The translations under genes and the position numbers were made by a program. From a virus, in the IMG/VR virus record IMGVR_UViG_3300037070_007389, positions 1-40,929 of that record: a DNA stretch of 40,929 nt; one strand, written 5' to 3'. The notes beneath the pieces are model-generated. The model was not told the DNA's origin. It saw nothing but the letters and a program-made list of their open reading frames with translations, and searched no databases. This document shows, one piece after another, positions 20,255-27,978 of the stretch (position 1 is the first letter of the stretch; the number at the start of each line of letters is the position of its first letter).

Positions 20255-20493
20255 GCTGGGACCCCAACAACCACGTGACCGAGACCGGCAACGTCCGGTG
20301 GGAGCCCGTCGCCTGGGAGGACATCAAGGCCGGCGACCGCATCGCCCCCCTCGCCTCGTGGACGCTCGATATCGTCCACGTGGCGGACGGCGTGGTCTAC
20401 GCCAAGAACCTCGACAACGGCTCGATCATCACGCTCCGTACGCCGCTCAAGGGCTGCCACCGGCTCGTGATCCTCGACCACCGGGTCGACTGA
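20251..20493 (+). CDS. Small protein (80 aa), unknown
   Basis: ATG at 20251 overlaps the previous stop (ATGA). Beta-rich: WEPVAWEDIKAGDRIAPLA, DIVHVADGVVYAKNLDNGSIITL, RLVILDHRVD, like a small SH3-type barrel. Function unknown. Confidence 0.7.
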   Translation: MSWDPNNHVTETGNVRWEPVAWEDIKAGDRIAPLASWTLDIVHVADGVVYAKNLDNGSIITLRTPLKGCHRLVILDHRVD

Positions 20494-20939
20494 TGGCCGT
20501 CCTCACGAAGCAGGACATCGAGGAGCTGGCGCAAGCCGCCCTCGATGAGTACGGGCTGACCGCCGCCGGCTGGACGTTCCGCTGGGATCGTGCCCGCCGG
20601 CGGGCCGGTCAGTGTCGATACGGGCCCCGTGAAATCGGCCTCTCGTGGCCGGTGTTCGAGCTTGAGTCCAACCGGGACCGGGCTCTCGACACCATCCTCC
20701 ACGAGGTGGCCCACGTGCTCGCCGGCCCCGGCGCCGGCCACGGGCACCGGTGGAAGGTCGCCGCCATCACGGTCGGCGCCGACCCCCGGAGCTGCGACAG
20801 TCAGCTCCAGGCGGCGCCGGGCCCGTGGGTCGCCGACTGCTCGTGCGAGCACGAGCACACCCGGTACAAGGCCCCGCCCGCCGGCGCCACGTACCGCTGC
20901 AACAAGACGGGCCAGCCCGTCGTCTGGCGCCGGCGGTGA
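20493..20939 (+). CDS. SprT-like zinc metalloprotease
   Basis: 148 residues from ATG 20493 (TGATG overlap). HEVAH (about residues 70-74) followed by GHGHRWK ten residues later gives the SprT-type zinc site (HExxH plus a downstream His). A C-terminal Cys/His set (DCSCEHEH, YRCNKTGQPV) forms a zinc-ribbon-like end, as in SprT/Spartan proteins, which digest DNA-protein crosslinks. The phage target is unknown. Confidence 0.78.
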   Translation: MAVLTKQDIEELAQAALDEYGLTAAGWTFRWDRARRRAGQCRYGPREIGLSWPVFELESNRDRALDTILHEVAHVLAGPGAGHGHRWKVAAITVGADPRSCDSQLQAAPGPWVADCSCEHEHTRYKAPPAGATYRCNKTGQPVVWRRR

Positions 20940-21397
20940 AGACCCGCCGCGACCTCGGGGTCACCCGCCTCTACGTGGCTGAGACCACGTGGAGGCGCGC
21001 CCTCCGGGAGCCCGGACTCTGGACGGTCGCCGACGTCGAGCGCTACCTCGACGCCGTGCTCCCGCCCTCCCTCGCCAGCCGCGCCACCGTGCGCCCCATG
21101 AGGCGCGACGCCACCGTCACCCTCGCCGACTTCGAGCGCTGCGACATCACCTGCTACCGCCGGCGCCCCTACCGCCACCGGGTCGAGCTGCGGCTACGCT
21201 TCGCGCTCCCCACCACCGCCTCGATCGTCCTGCACGAGGCCGCGCACCTCTACCGCTCGCTCGTGGACCCCCAGCACGCGCACCTCCACGACGCCGAATT
21301 CCGCTGGAACATGCTGCACCTCGTGCGCACGTTCCACCCGCACCCCCTCGCCCACGGTCTACTCACCCACCAATACGCCCAGGAGGGCATCCAATGA
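20936..21397 (+). CDS. Second HExxH metalloprotease-like protein
   Basis: GTG at 20936 overlaps the previous TGA. The 153-residue product contains SIVLHEAAHLYRSLV (HEAAH near 99-103) and, about 20 residues on, HDAEFRWNMLHL, which could supply a third zinc ligand. It differs from the SprT-like neighbour outside the active site, so this is a paired or diverged protease, not a recent duplicate. Confidence 0.68.
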   Translation: MKTRRDLGVTRLYVAETTWRRALREPGLWTVADVERYLDAVLPPSLASRATVRPMRRDATVTLADFERCDITCYRRRPYRHRVELRLRFALPTTASIVLHEAAHLYRSLVDPQHAHLHDAEFRWNMLHLVRTFHPHPLAHGLLTHQYAQEGIQ

Positions 21398-21546
21398 AGA
21401 CCCACACCCCGACCCCGGCCAAGTACCTCAAGACCTACGGCCAGACCGTCGCCTCGTGCTCGTGCGGCTTCGAGGTCACCGTCCCCGGCAACAAGGTCGC
21501 CCAAGCTCAGGGGCACCTCTCGTTCCACCTGGACCGGCACCGGTGA
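21394..21546 (+). CDS. Small zinc-finger-like protein (50 aa)
   Basis: ATG at 21394 overlaps the previous TGA. CSCGF (about residues 27-31) and, 17 residues later, HLSFHLDRH make a compact C-x-C...H...H pattern like phage one-finger proteins. Possible nucleic-acid binding. Confidence 0.65.
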   Translation: MKTHTPTPAKYLKTYGQTVASCSCGFEVTVPGNKVAQAQGHLSFHLDRHR

Positions 21547-22079
21547 GCTTCGACCCCGCCCTTGTGAGCTGGAGGTGGCACGGCGACCCCGCCGGGCCCC
21601 TCGGGCTCGCGCTCGCGCTCCACTACGGGGACCGCGACCCGATCTTCCACCACGGGGCCCTCGGCGGCTGCCGGCGGAAGTTTCCGCTGCGCGACCTCGG
21701 CGTCATCGTGAAGGCGCAGGTTCACGAGCGCCACCTCGTCCACGCCGCGCAATGCTGGGACGAGGCCGCGCTCTGGACCGACGAGCGCCTCGACCCCATC
21801 CGGCACCGGTTCTCGCCGCTCCTCGCCGCCGCCAGCTCGACCACCCACGTGCCCCAGCCGGGCGACCGCCCGGCGGCATGGCGCGGCGTCTCGTGGGTCG
21901 CGCAGGCGTGGGAGACCGGCCGAGTCGGCTGCGACACCTTCACCTACGCCGAGCTGCTGCGCGAGGTCCGCACCGTGGGCATCGAGCCCTCGGACGTCGC
22001 GCCCGACCAAATCCTCGTGCGGGAGACCGGCGAGCCCGTATGGCTGGACTTTGGACTGTGGGAGTTTCTCCCGGTATGA
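21543..22079 (+). CDS. Unknown protein (178 aa)
   Basis: GTG at 21543 overlaps the previous TGA. The Trp- and His-rich product (LVSWRWHGDPAGPLGLALALHYG, WRGVSWVAQAWETGR, VWLDFGLWEFLPV) looks like a compact domain, but I recognise no motif. Its last codons overlap the -10 element of the HNH gene. Confidence 0.66.
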   Translation: MSFDPALVSWRWHGDPAGPLGLALALHYGDRDPIFHHGALGGCRRKFPLRDLGVIVKAQVHERHLVHAAQCWDEAALWTDERLDPIRHRFSPLLAAASSTTHVPQPGDRPAAWRGVSWVAQAWETGRVGCDTFTYAELLREVRTVGIEPSDVAPDQILVRETGEPVWLDFGLWEFLPV

Positions 22080-22080
22080 T
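22051..22080 (+). promoter_or_regulatory. Promoter TTGGAC-N18-TATGAT, leaderless HNH start
   Basis: TTGGAC (22051-22056), 18-base spacer, TATGAT (22075-22080), then 6 bases to ATG 22087. It lies inside the 3' end of the upstream gene. Near-consensus -10 and no ribosome-binding site. Confidence 0.6.
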
Positions 22081-22086
22081 TCCCGA

Positions 22087-22395
22087 ATGCCTAACAAGGA
22101 ATGGCGGGACGCCAACCGCGAGGTCTACCGCCAGCAAGGGCGCGAATACAACGCGCGCCTGCGCCGGCGCGCCCTCGACGCCCTCGGGGCGACGTGCGCC
22201 GACTGCGGCATCGCCGACCACCGGTGCCTGCAAATCCACCACACGCACGGCGGCGGCGACGCCGATCGCCGCGCAAGCGGCGGGAACCAGGCCACCTACC
22301 GCAGGATCGTCAAGGGCGACCACAAGGGCTTCGAGGTGCTCTGCGCGAATTGTCACATGATTCGGCATTCGCCTGCGGAATTCTCCAAGCTCTGA
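22087..22395 (+). CDS. HNH endonuclease-like protein
   Basis: 102 residues. CADCG (about residues 37-41), QIHHTHGGG (the H-H of the beta-beta-alpha metal fold, about 50-58) and LCANCHMIRH (about 84-93) give the zinc-stabilised HNH arrangement CxxC...HH...CxxCH. Small stand-alone HNH proteins are common in actinophages, as homing enzymes or packaging nicking factors. It stands alone under its own promoter, which fits a mobile gene. Confidence 0.8.
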   Translation: MPNKEWRDANREVYRQQGREYNARLRRRALDALGATCADCGIADHRCLQIHHTHGGGDADRRASGGNQATYRRIVKGDHKGFEVLCANCHMIRHSPAEFSKL

Positions 22396-22436
22396 TATCG
22401 TTTACCCACCTACCACCACCGAAAGAGGTTCTACCC

Positions 22437-22913
22437 GTGCCAACCCCGCAGTCCGTCCGCCTGGTCTCACCGCCCGACGACGACGAGAAGCCCGAGCCCG
22501 CCGCCCGTGCGGTGCTCGCCCTCGTGTCCATCGTGCAGGACTCCATCCTGTTCAACAGCGCCGACGTCTTCCCCGCCCTCGTGACCCACGAGGACGGCAC
22601 CGAGAGCATCGCGCTGACGGTCGCCGTCGACCACCCCGACCACCCCGGCCAGACCGGCTACGGGGTCCTCGGCATCCTGTTCTCCAACGAGGTCAGCTCG
22701 CCGGCCGAGGCGGCGTACGCCATCGAGGTCTCGAAGCTCGTGGTCGCCGCCATCGACGTCGAGAACGCCGAATTCGCGGCCCGCAACGAGGACGAGAACC
22801 TCGCCAACGCCGTCGAGGCCGCGCTCGCCGAGGACCCCGAGGACGCCGCCCTCGCCGTCGAGGAGGCCGTCAACCGCGCCACCGACGAGCGCTACGCCGC
22901 CGAGAGCGACTGA
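22437..22913 (+). CDS. Acidic alpha-helical protein, unknown (158 aa)
   Basis: GTG at 22437 with GAAAGAGG 7 bases upstream. The N-terminal half contains ALVSIVQDSILFNSADVFPALV; the C-terminal half is highly acidic and Ala/Glu-rich (ALAEDPEDAALAVEEAV), probably helical. It could be a DNA mimic or chaperone-type protein; there is no motif to decide. Confidence 0.68.
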   Translation: MPTPQSVRLVSPPDDDEKPEPAARAVLALVSIVQDSILFNSADVFPALVTHEDGTESIALTVAVDHPDHPGQTGYGVLGILFSNEVSSPAEAAYAIEVSKLVVAAIDVENAEFAARNEDENLANAVEAALAEDPEDAALAVEEAVNRATDERYAAESD

Positions 22914-23173
22914 TGCGCGCCGGCAAGTACCCGTGGCCGGAGGGCGAGCCCTTCGTGCCGCCCGCCGGCGGGCAGGTTGCCTCGCCCGTCACCAAGCCGA
23001 ACGCACCGCCCCTGGGGCCCAACCACTCGCTCGTGCGGGTGCGCCGGCACCACCAGGCCATCGTGCTCGACGTGTCCGAGTGCTCCGTCCACCTCTCACC
23101 CTCGGAGGCGCTGCGCCTCATCGCCGACCTCGAAGCGCTCTGCGTTCCGATGGGCTGGCTGGAGCCCCGATGA
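22913..23173 (+). CDS. Small protein (86 aa), unknown
   Basis: ATG at 22913 overlaps the previous TGA by 1 base. Pro-rich N-terminus (GKYPWPEGEPFVPPAGG), then HSLVRVRRHHQAIVLDV and SEALRLIADLEALCV, an ordinary alpha/beta pattern. The following gene overlaps its stop (ATGA). Confidence 0.66.
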   Translation: MRAGKYPWPEGEPFVPPAGGQVASPVTKPNAPPLGPNHSLVRVRRHHQAIVLDVSECSVHLSPSEALRLIADLEALCVPMGWLEPR

Positions 23174-23649
23174 ACCCCGAGCTGCCCGAGCTGCCCGAGG
23201 ACGTCGTGGACGAGCTGATCGCGCTCGACCCCACCGAATTCCTCAACCGGCCCACGACGGACGAGGGCGCGCTCTCGTGCGAGTCCCTCGAAATCGTGCG
23301 GAGCTGGCTGGCCTACATCATGGCGCAGGACGGGCGCGGGCCCGTGCGCCTGCTCCCGCTCAACGACCCCGACATCGACCAGGCCGTCGAGTCCCTCGCC
23401 GCCGACTACCGGAAGCAGGGGCTCGACCTCTGGAGCGAGCGCGACCTCCTCTCGGCCTACTGGACGCACCAGGCGTGCGTCATCAGCCTCCTCGGCGACC
23501 TCGCCGAGTGTGGCGGGACGCCGGGCGACGTGCTCCACACCTACATCCACATCCTTCGACCGATGGCGAACCTCGCCCTCACGTTCGAGCTGCTGCTCCT
23601 CGCCGTCCTCGGCGAGGCCGCGGCCTTCTTCCCCGAGGAGGTGAACTAA
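23170..23649 (+). CDS. Helical acidic protein, unknown (159 aa)
   Basis: ATG at 23170 in an ATGA overlap. Helical throughout: PELPELPEDVVDELIALDP, CESLEIVRSWLAYIMAQ, RDLLSAYWTHQACVISLLGDLA and a hydrophobic end LALTFELLLLAVLGEAAAFF that could be amphipathic or membrane-active. No recognised family. Confidence 0.67.
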   Translation: MNPELPELPEDVVDELIALDPTEFLNRPTTDEGALSCESLEIVRSWLAYIMAQDGRGPVRLLPLNDPDIDQAVESLAADYRKQGLDLWSERDLLSAYWTHQACVISLLGDLAECGGTPGDVLHTYIHILRPMANLALTFELLLLAVLGEAAAFFPEEVN

Positions 23650-23813
23650 TGGCCGATTCCAAGACCGCCAGCGCCGCCGACGTGCGCGCCTGGGCCCGTG
23701 AGAACGGCGTCGAGGTCGGCACCCGCGGGCAATTCTCCCGCGAGGTGATCGCCTCCTTCAACGCCGGCAAGCGGGGCAACGCCCGCTACGTGAAGCCGTC
23801 CGAGCGCAAGTAG
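23649..23813 (+). CDS. Lsr2 C-terminal-domain-like DNA-binding protein
   Basis: 54 residues; ATG 23649 overlaps the previous TAA, with GAGGTGA upstream. DVRAWARENGVEVGTRGQFSREVIASF matches the Lsr2 DNA-binding domain (xRxWAxxNGxxVxxRGxI). The N-terminal dimerisation domain of bacterial Lsr2 is missing, so it may compete with host Lsr2 at A/T-rich DNA or silence phage genes. Confidence 0.83.
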   Translation: MADSKTASAADVRAWARENGVEVGTRGQFSREVIASFNAGKRGNARYVKPSERK

Positions 23814-23995
23814 CTCGGCCCCTACCGCTGCGCCCGCCAGCGATAACAACGGGCACCACGCCGGCCACGGCAGGCGCACCGGCCGACGTCGACCGAAGGA
23901 GGGCTGATCCCCTTCCTGGGCCGGCTGGTGCGAGGGAGGTTCGAGCCCTCCCTCCGGCTCTCATGCTCACCTTCCACCAACCCAAGGAGAACACC
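23814..23995. other. Gene-free stretch with a hairpin
   Basis: About 180 bases with no supported gene. An 8-bp stem GAGGGAGG/CCTCCCTC with a 7-base TTCGAGC loop (23933-23955) resembles a tRNA T-arm, but no matching acceptor or anticodon stem is present. GGCCACGGCAGGC near 23866 is a degenerate copy of the small-gene ribosome-binding cassette. Confidence 0.45.
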
Positions 23996-25015
23996 GTGGG
24001 CCACATCGCCCTCACCCTGTACGTCGCCGGGCCCATGCGCGGGTACCGGCGCTTCAACTTCGACGCCTTCGAGGAGGCGTCGACCCGCCTCCGCTCGCAC
24101 GGCTACACCATCGTGTCGCCGGCCGAGATGGACCTGGCCCTCGGGTTCGACCCCGACGGCTCCCTGGAGGAGCAGGGCTTCGACGTCCACGAGGCGTTGA
24201 CGCGCGACTTCGACGCCATCGCCAAGGCGGACGGCATCGCCCTCCTGCCCGGCTGGGAGGAGTCCGACGGCGCGATGGCCGAGCGGTTCGTGGCCGAGAA
24301 GCTCGGCAAGCGGGTCTACTTCTACCGGGGCGCCAACAGCGGCGCCTACCCCCTCGTCCACGCCACCGACGAGCCCCTCGTGCTGCTGCGCGAGGAGCCC
24401 ACGCCCCGCCAGGAGGCCATGCTCCGGCACCCCTCCTCGCAGAGCGGCCCGCCGATCCCCTTCGATGACCGCTACGAGGCCACGATCCTCGGCTACACCA
24501 ACATCACGCCCGAAGGGATCGCCCGCACCGGCTCGCACGCCGACCAGCACGACCGGTTCATGGCGCGCTACCACGAGGAGCTGCGCAAGGAGGCCGAGAA
24601 GCTCGTGCTCGATGACCCACCGCGGGTTACCACGCCCGAGCCGGCGGCGGCGGAAGCCGACACCACCAACCCGAAGGATTTGCTCGGGGTCAAGAAACCG
24701 CAGCTCTGGCTCGTGCCCCGCTCGTTCATCATCCGCACCGCGCAGGCGATGGCCGACGGGGCCCGGAAGTACGGGCCCTACAACTGGCGCGAGAAGGCCG
24801 TGCGCGCCACCGTCTACCAGTCCGCCGCCGACCGGCACCTGTCCGCCTGGCTCGACGGCGAGGACCACGCGACCGACTCGGGGTACCACCACCTCGCCCA
24901 CGCCGGCGCCTGCATCGCCATCCTCATCGACGCGATCGAGACCGGCAACCTCGTGGACGACCGGCCCACGCCGGGCGCCGCAGGGCGACTCATCGCCGAG
25001 CTGACGGAGCAGTAG
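23996..25015 (+). CDS. DUF4406 - dGTP/dATP diphosphohydrolase (DUF5664) fusion
   Basis: GTG at 23996 has AAGGAG 6 bases upstream, better than the in-frame ATG at 23963. The N-terminal half (LYVAGPMRGYRRFNFDAF at about 8-25, then SPAEMDLALG) is a DUF4406/nucleoside deoxyribosyltransferase-like fold. The C-terminal part (from about 223: NPKDLLGVKKPQLWLVP, ARKYGPYNWR, HLSAWLDGEDHATDSGYHHL) is the DUF5664 family, MazG-like dNTP diphosphohydrolases. The fusion suggests nucleotide-pool control or preparation of a non-standard nucleotide. No PurZ-like partner is seen. Confidence 0.8.
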   Translation: MGHIALTLYVAGPMRGYRRFNFDAFEEASTRLRSHGYTIVSPAEMDLALGFDPDGSLEEQGFDVHEALTRDFDAIAKADGIALLPGWEESDGAMAERFVAEKLGKRVYFYRGANSGAYPLVHATDEPLVLLREEPTPRQEAMLRHPSSQSGPPIPFDDRYEATILGYTNITPEGIARTGSHADQHDRFMARYHEELRKEAEKLVLDDPPRVTTPEPAAAEADTTNPKDLLGVKKPQLWLVPRSFIIRTAQAMADGARKYGPYNWREKAVRATVYQSAADRHLSAWLDGEDHATDSGYHHLAHAGACIAILIDAIETGNLVDDRPTPGAAGRLIAELTEQ

Positions 25016-25018
25016 GGT
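25013..25018 (+). promoter_or_regulatory. TAGGGT -10 element, leaderless start
   Basis: TAGGGT ends 7 bases before GTG 25026; its TAG is the stop of the upstream fusion gene. Confidence 0.4.
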
Positions 25019-25025
25019 GCCTCGT

Positions 25026-25196
25026 GTGAAGTCGCATCTGACCATCATCCAGCACGCCGAGAAGGCGGTCCGCTACGAGCGCACCGCCGCCGCTCTCCAG
25101 GTGCGGGGCATCACCGAGCCCACGCCGCCCGAGACCTTCTGGCAGATGGCCGCGATCCACCGTGCGTGGGTCGCCAAGCTGCGGACCTCGGTGTGA
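25026..25196 (+). CDS. Small helical protein (56 aa)
   Basis: GTG at 25026, 56 residues: HLTIIQHAEKAVRYERTAAAL, then EPTPPETFWQMAAIHRAWVAKLRTSV. It lacks an ATG, but the GTGA overlap with the next gene and its ordinary composition support it. Function unknown. Confidence 0.6.
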   Translation: MKSHLTIIQHAEKAVRYERTAAALQVRGITEPTPPETFWQMAAIHRAWVAKLRTSV

Positions 25197-25543
25197 GGCC
25201 GGCCACGGGCTGGCCCGTCAGCGAGGCGCCGCGCCCCTGCTACCCGGACCGGGTGGAGTGGGACGGGTCCAGCCCGTGGGAGGTCATCGACGTGGACGTG
25301 CTGGGCCGCTGGCTCATCGTGTCCGACGGCGACGAGCACTACGAGGAGCGCTACGTCGACCCCGCCGAGCTGTACCTGCTTGAGGTCTACGACGCGCGCC
25401 CGCTGGTCGGGTGCGAGGACATCACGAGCATGGCCTACGCCTTCCGGCGCGCGATGGAGACCGCCCTCGCCACCTACAAGGACGCGCTCGTGCAGCAATT
25501 GGAACAGCCGAGCGTGCTGATGCGTTACCTACAGCGTGACTGA
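25193..25543 (+). CDS. Unknown protein (116 aa)
   Basis: GTG at 25193 overlaps the previous TGA. Beta-rich N-terminal part (WEVIDVDVLGRWLIVSDGDEHYEERYVD) and helical C-terminal part (MAYAFRRAMETALATYKDALVQQLEQ). It overlaps the polymerase start by 8 bases, so translation may be coupled. No recognised family. Confidence 0.68.
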   Translation: MRPATGWPVSEAPRPCYPDRVEWDGSSPWEVIDVDVLGRWLIVSDGDEHYEERYVDPAELYLLEVYDARPLVGCEDITSMAYAFRRAMETALATYKDALVQQLEQPSVLMRYLQRD

Positions 25544-27305
25544 GGCCCTCGGCAATCCAGACCTGCACCTCGTGGACAGCGTGGAGGACGCGCAGGCGTT
25601 CCTCCGCTGGCTCGGGGAGCGCCGGCCGATCCTCGCCATCGACACCGAGACCACCGGTCTCGACTGGTGGGAGCCCGGCTTCCTGCGCCTCGTGCAGTTC
25701 GGCGACGGCGCCACCGGCTGGGCCCTCGGGTACCGAGACTGGCGCGGCGTGATCGAGCAGGCCCTCACCCACGTGCGGGACGACAACCACGCCACGGGCT
25801 GGTGGAACCTCAAGTTCGACGCGCACGCCCTGGAGGTGAGCGACCTGCCTCTGCCCTCGAAGGCACGCAGCCACGACGGTGTGGTGATGCACCACCTCCT
25901 CGAATCCGATGCGCGGCACGGGCTCAAGCCCGTGAGCGAGCGCCGCTACGGCGAGGAGGCCGTCATCGGGGACCGGATGCTCAAGCACCGCAAGGCCGAG
26001 ATGGGCTGGGGCTGGCACGACATCCCGATCAATGAGCCGAGCTATTGGGCCTACGGTGCCCTCGATGCGGTGCTCACCGCCCGCAACCTGGAGTGGATGT
26101 GGCCGCAGGTGCAGCCGATGAGGGCTGCATACGAGCGGGAGATGGCCGCGCTTTGGATCATGTTCGGCGCCGAAACTCGTGGTATCAAAGTTGATACCAC
26201 GTACGCCGAGCTGCTCCGGGACAAGTGGATGAGCCGCGCCGCCGACATGGCCGACGTGCTCAAGGAGGAGGGGATCAAGAACCCCAACTCGAACAAGCAG
26301 ATCAGCGATTGCTTGGAGGCTGCCGGCTGGGAGCCCGACGAATTCACCCCGAGCGGCGGCGTCAAGCTCGACAAGGCTGTCTTGCTCGAACTACAGCGCA
26401 CCTTCCCCGGTGATATGGCGGAACGCATCCTCGAATTCCGGCGCCTTCTCAAGTGGAGCAAGGCGTACCTGACCCCATTCATCGAAAGCGGTGGCCTCAT
26501 CCACCCCTCCATCAACGTTCTCGGGGCCCGTACGGGCCGCATGTCGATCAGTAAGCCGCCCCTCCAGCAGCTCCCCGCTCGGGGCGAGGGCGGCAAGCTC
26601 ATCCGCAGCGCGATCCTCCCGACCAACGAGGGCGACGTGCTGTACGCCACCGACTACGACGGGCAGGAGCTTCGTCTACACGCGCACTACAGCGGGTCTA
26701 CCAACATGATCGAGGCGTTCCGCCAGGGCGTCGACCCCCACTCGTTCACCGCCTCGCTCGCCTACGGCGTGCCCATCGAGGAGGTGACGAAGGAGCAGCG
26801 GAGCCCGGCCAAGAACACCCGGTACTCTGCGCTCTACGGCGCCGGCCCGGCGAAGATCGCGGCCACCGCCGGCGTCTCCGTCGAGGTGATCGAGGGCCTC
26901 GTGAACGCCATCAAGGAGCGGTTCCCCGAGGAGGCTGCGTTCGCCTCGGCCATCGAGGAGAAGGCAAAGCAGCGGTGGGCCGACGAGGGCAAGCCCTACG
27001 TCACCACCTGGGGCGGGCGCAAGGTGATCGGCGACGGCGACAAGCTCTACGCCCTCATCAACTACCTGATCCAGGGGAGCGCGGCCGACGTGCTCAAGGA
27101 CCGGCTGATCGCGCTCAACGCCGCCGGCCTCGACCACCACATCGTCGTGCCGATCCACGACGAAATCCTGTGGAGCTTCCCCGAGGAGGACGCCGCCGAG
27201 CTGGCCGCGACCGCCGTCGAGGTGATGACCATGAGCGACCAGTTCCGGGTGCCCCTCACCGTCGGGTGCGACGGCCCCCTCCAGACGTGGGGCGACAAAT
27301 ACTGA
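25536..27305 (+). CDS. polA: DNA polymerase I (family A) with 3'-5' exonuclease domain
   Basis: Phage replicative polymerase. An exonuclease domain (residues about 30-190) starts with IDTETTGL, whose Asp/Glu bind metal, and includes FDAHALE; the polymerase domain has motif A DYDGQELR (about 371), motif B RSPAKNTRYSALYG (about 425) and motif C HDE (about 540). There is no 5'-3' exonuclease domain; the 589-residue length is typical for phages. In motif B the position of E. coli Phe762 is Tyr, as in T7 polymerase. Active-site residues all appear intact. Confidence 0.95.
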   Translation: MTEALGNPDLHLVDSVEDAQAFLRWLGERRPILAIDTETTGLDWWEPGFLRLVQFGDGATGWALGYRDWRGVIEQALTHVRDDNHATGWWNLKFDAHALEVSDLPLPSKARSHDGVVMHHLLESDARHGLKPVSERRYGEEAVIGDRMLKHRKAEMGWGWHDIPINEPSYWAYGALDAVLTARNLEWMWPQVQPMRAAYEREMAALWIMFGAETRGIKVDTTYAELLRDKWMSRAADMADVLKEEGIKNPNSNKQISDCLEAAGWEPDEFTPSGGVKLDKAVLLELQRTFPGDMAERILEFRRLLKWSKAYLTPFIESGGLIHPSINVLGARTGRMSISKPPLQQLPARGEGGKLIRSAILPTNEGDVLYATDYDGQELRLHAHYSGSTNMIEAFRQGVDPHSFTASLAYGVPIEEVTKEQRSPAKNTRYSALYGAGPAKIAATAGVSVEVIEGLVNAIKERFPEEAAFASAIEEKAKQRWADEGKPYVTTWGGRKVIGDGDKLYALINYLIQGSAADVLKDRLIALNAAGLDHHIVVPIHDEILWSFPEEDAAELAATAVEVMTMSDQFRVPLTVGCDGPLQTWGDKY

Positions 27306-27493
27306 TGGGCCCGTCGCTCGCCGCCTGCTGGTGGTTCCTCGCGCACGTCCTCCAGAACGAGCACGTCTACCCGTGGGCCGGCACCCTGGCCTACCTCGTC
27401 GCCGCGCTCACGGTCGCCTTCCCGATCGCGAACCCGATGCCCGACGACTACTACCGCTGGTGCATGGAGAAGCCGAGCGAGCGGTGCCGCTGA
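27305..27493 (+). CDS. Small membrane protein (62 aa)
   Basis: ATG at 27305 shares one base with the polymerase stop. One or two membrane helices (SLAACWWFLAHVLQ and GTLAYLVAALTVAFPIA) and a basic C-terminus (WCMEKPSERCR). Function unknown. Confidence 0.66.
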   Translation: MGPSLAACWWFLAHVLQNEHVYPWAGTLAYLVAALTVAFPIANPMPDDYYRWCMEKPSERCR

Positions 27494-27978
27494 TGCCCAC
27501 CTCCGTCCCCGACGAGCAGACGTTCTTCTTCCTCGCCATCGACCCCGGCAAGGCCACCGGCTTCGCCTGGTTCAACGGCGAGCAGTTCGGCTTCGGCGAA
27601 ATCGTCGGGCGCTTCGACTTCTACGAGGCGTTCCGCATGTGGTCGAGCGCCGGCGCGATCCCCGAGGTGGTGATCGAGGACTACGTGCTCGACCAGAACA
27701 CCCACAAGAAATCGCGGCAGGTCGACGCGCTCCGCATCATCGGCTATATCGAGGGGCTGTGCGAGCAGCACGGCTGGCCCTTTGAAATTCAGGACAGAAG
27801 CAAGCGAGCGTTCGCCGACGACGGTAAGCTGCGTGCCCTCGGGTGGGAGGCAACGACCCCCGACGGGCACGCACGGGAAGCCGCCCGCCACCTACTCACC
27901 TACCTCGTGCGCAAGTACGGGAAGCCCGGCCAGGTCGGCCACGACCTGCTCAACAAGATCATGGAGTCCACCGAATGA
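27493..27978 (+). CDS. RuvC-like Holliday-junction resolvase/nuclease
   Basis: 161 residues; ATG 27493 overlaps the previous TGA by one base. RNase H-fold motifs: LAIDPGKATGFAWF (catalytic Asp near 17), VVIEDYVL (Glu near 61) and TPDGHAREAARHLL (acidic and His residues near 126-133), as in phage RuvC-like resolvases. Likely resolves replication branches before packaging; adjacent to polymerase and helicase genes. Confidence 0.82.
   Translation: MPTSVPDEQTFFFLAIDPGKATGFAWFNGEQFGFGEIVGRFDFYEAFRMWSSAGAIPEVVIEDYVLDQNTHKKSRQVDALRIIGYIEGLCEQHGWPFEIQDRSKRAFADDGKLRALGWEATTPDGHAREAARHLLTYLVRKYGKPGQVGHDLLNKIMESTE

Noticed and set aside
23933-23968. tRNA suggested by a T-arm-like hairpin (GGAGG-TTCGAGC-CCTCC)
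   Set aside because: No 7-bp acceptor partner for CTCCGGC is found 45-80 bases upstream, and no anticodon stem with T at position 33 can be drawn. The stem is also 8 bp, longer than a T-arm.
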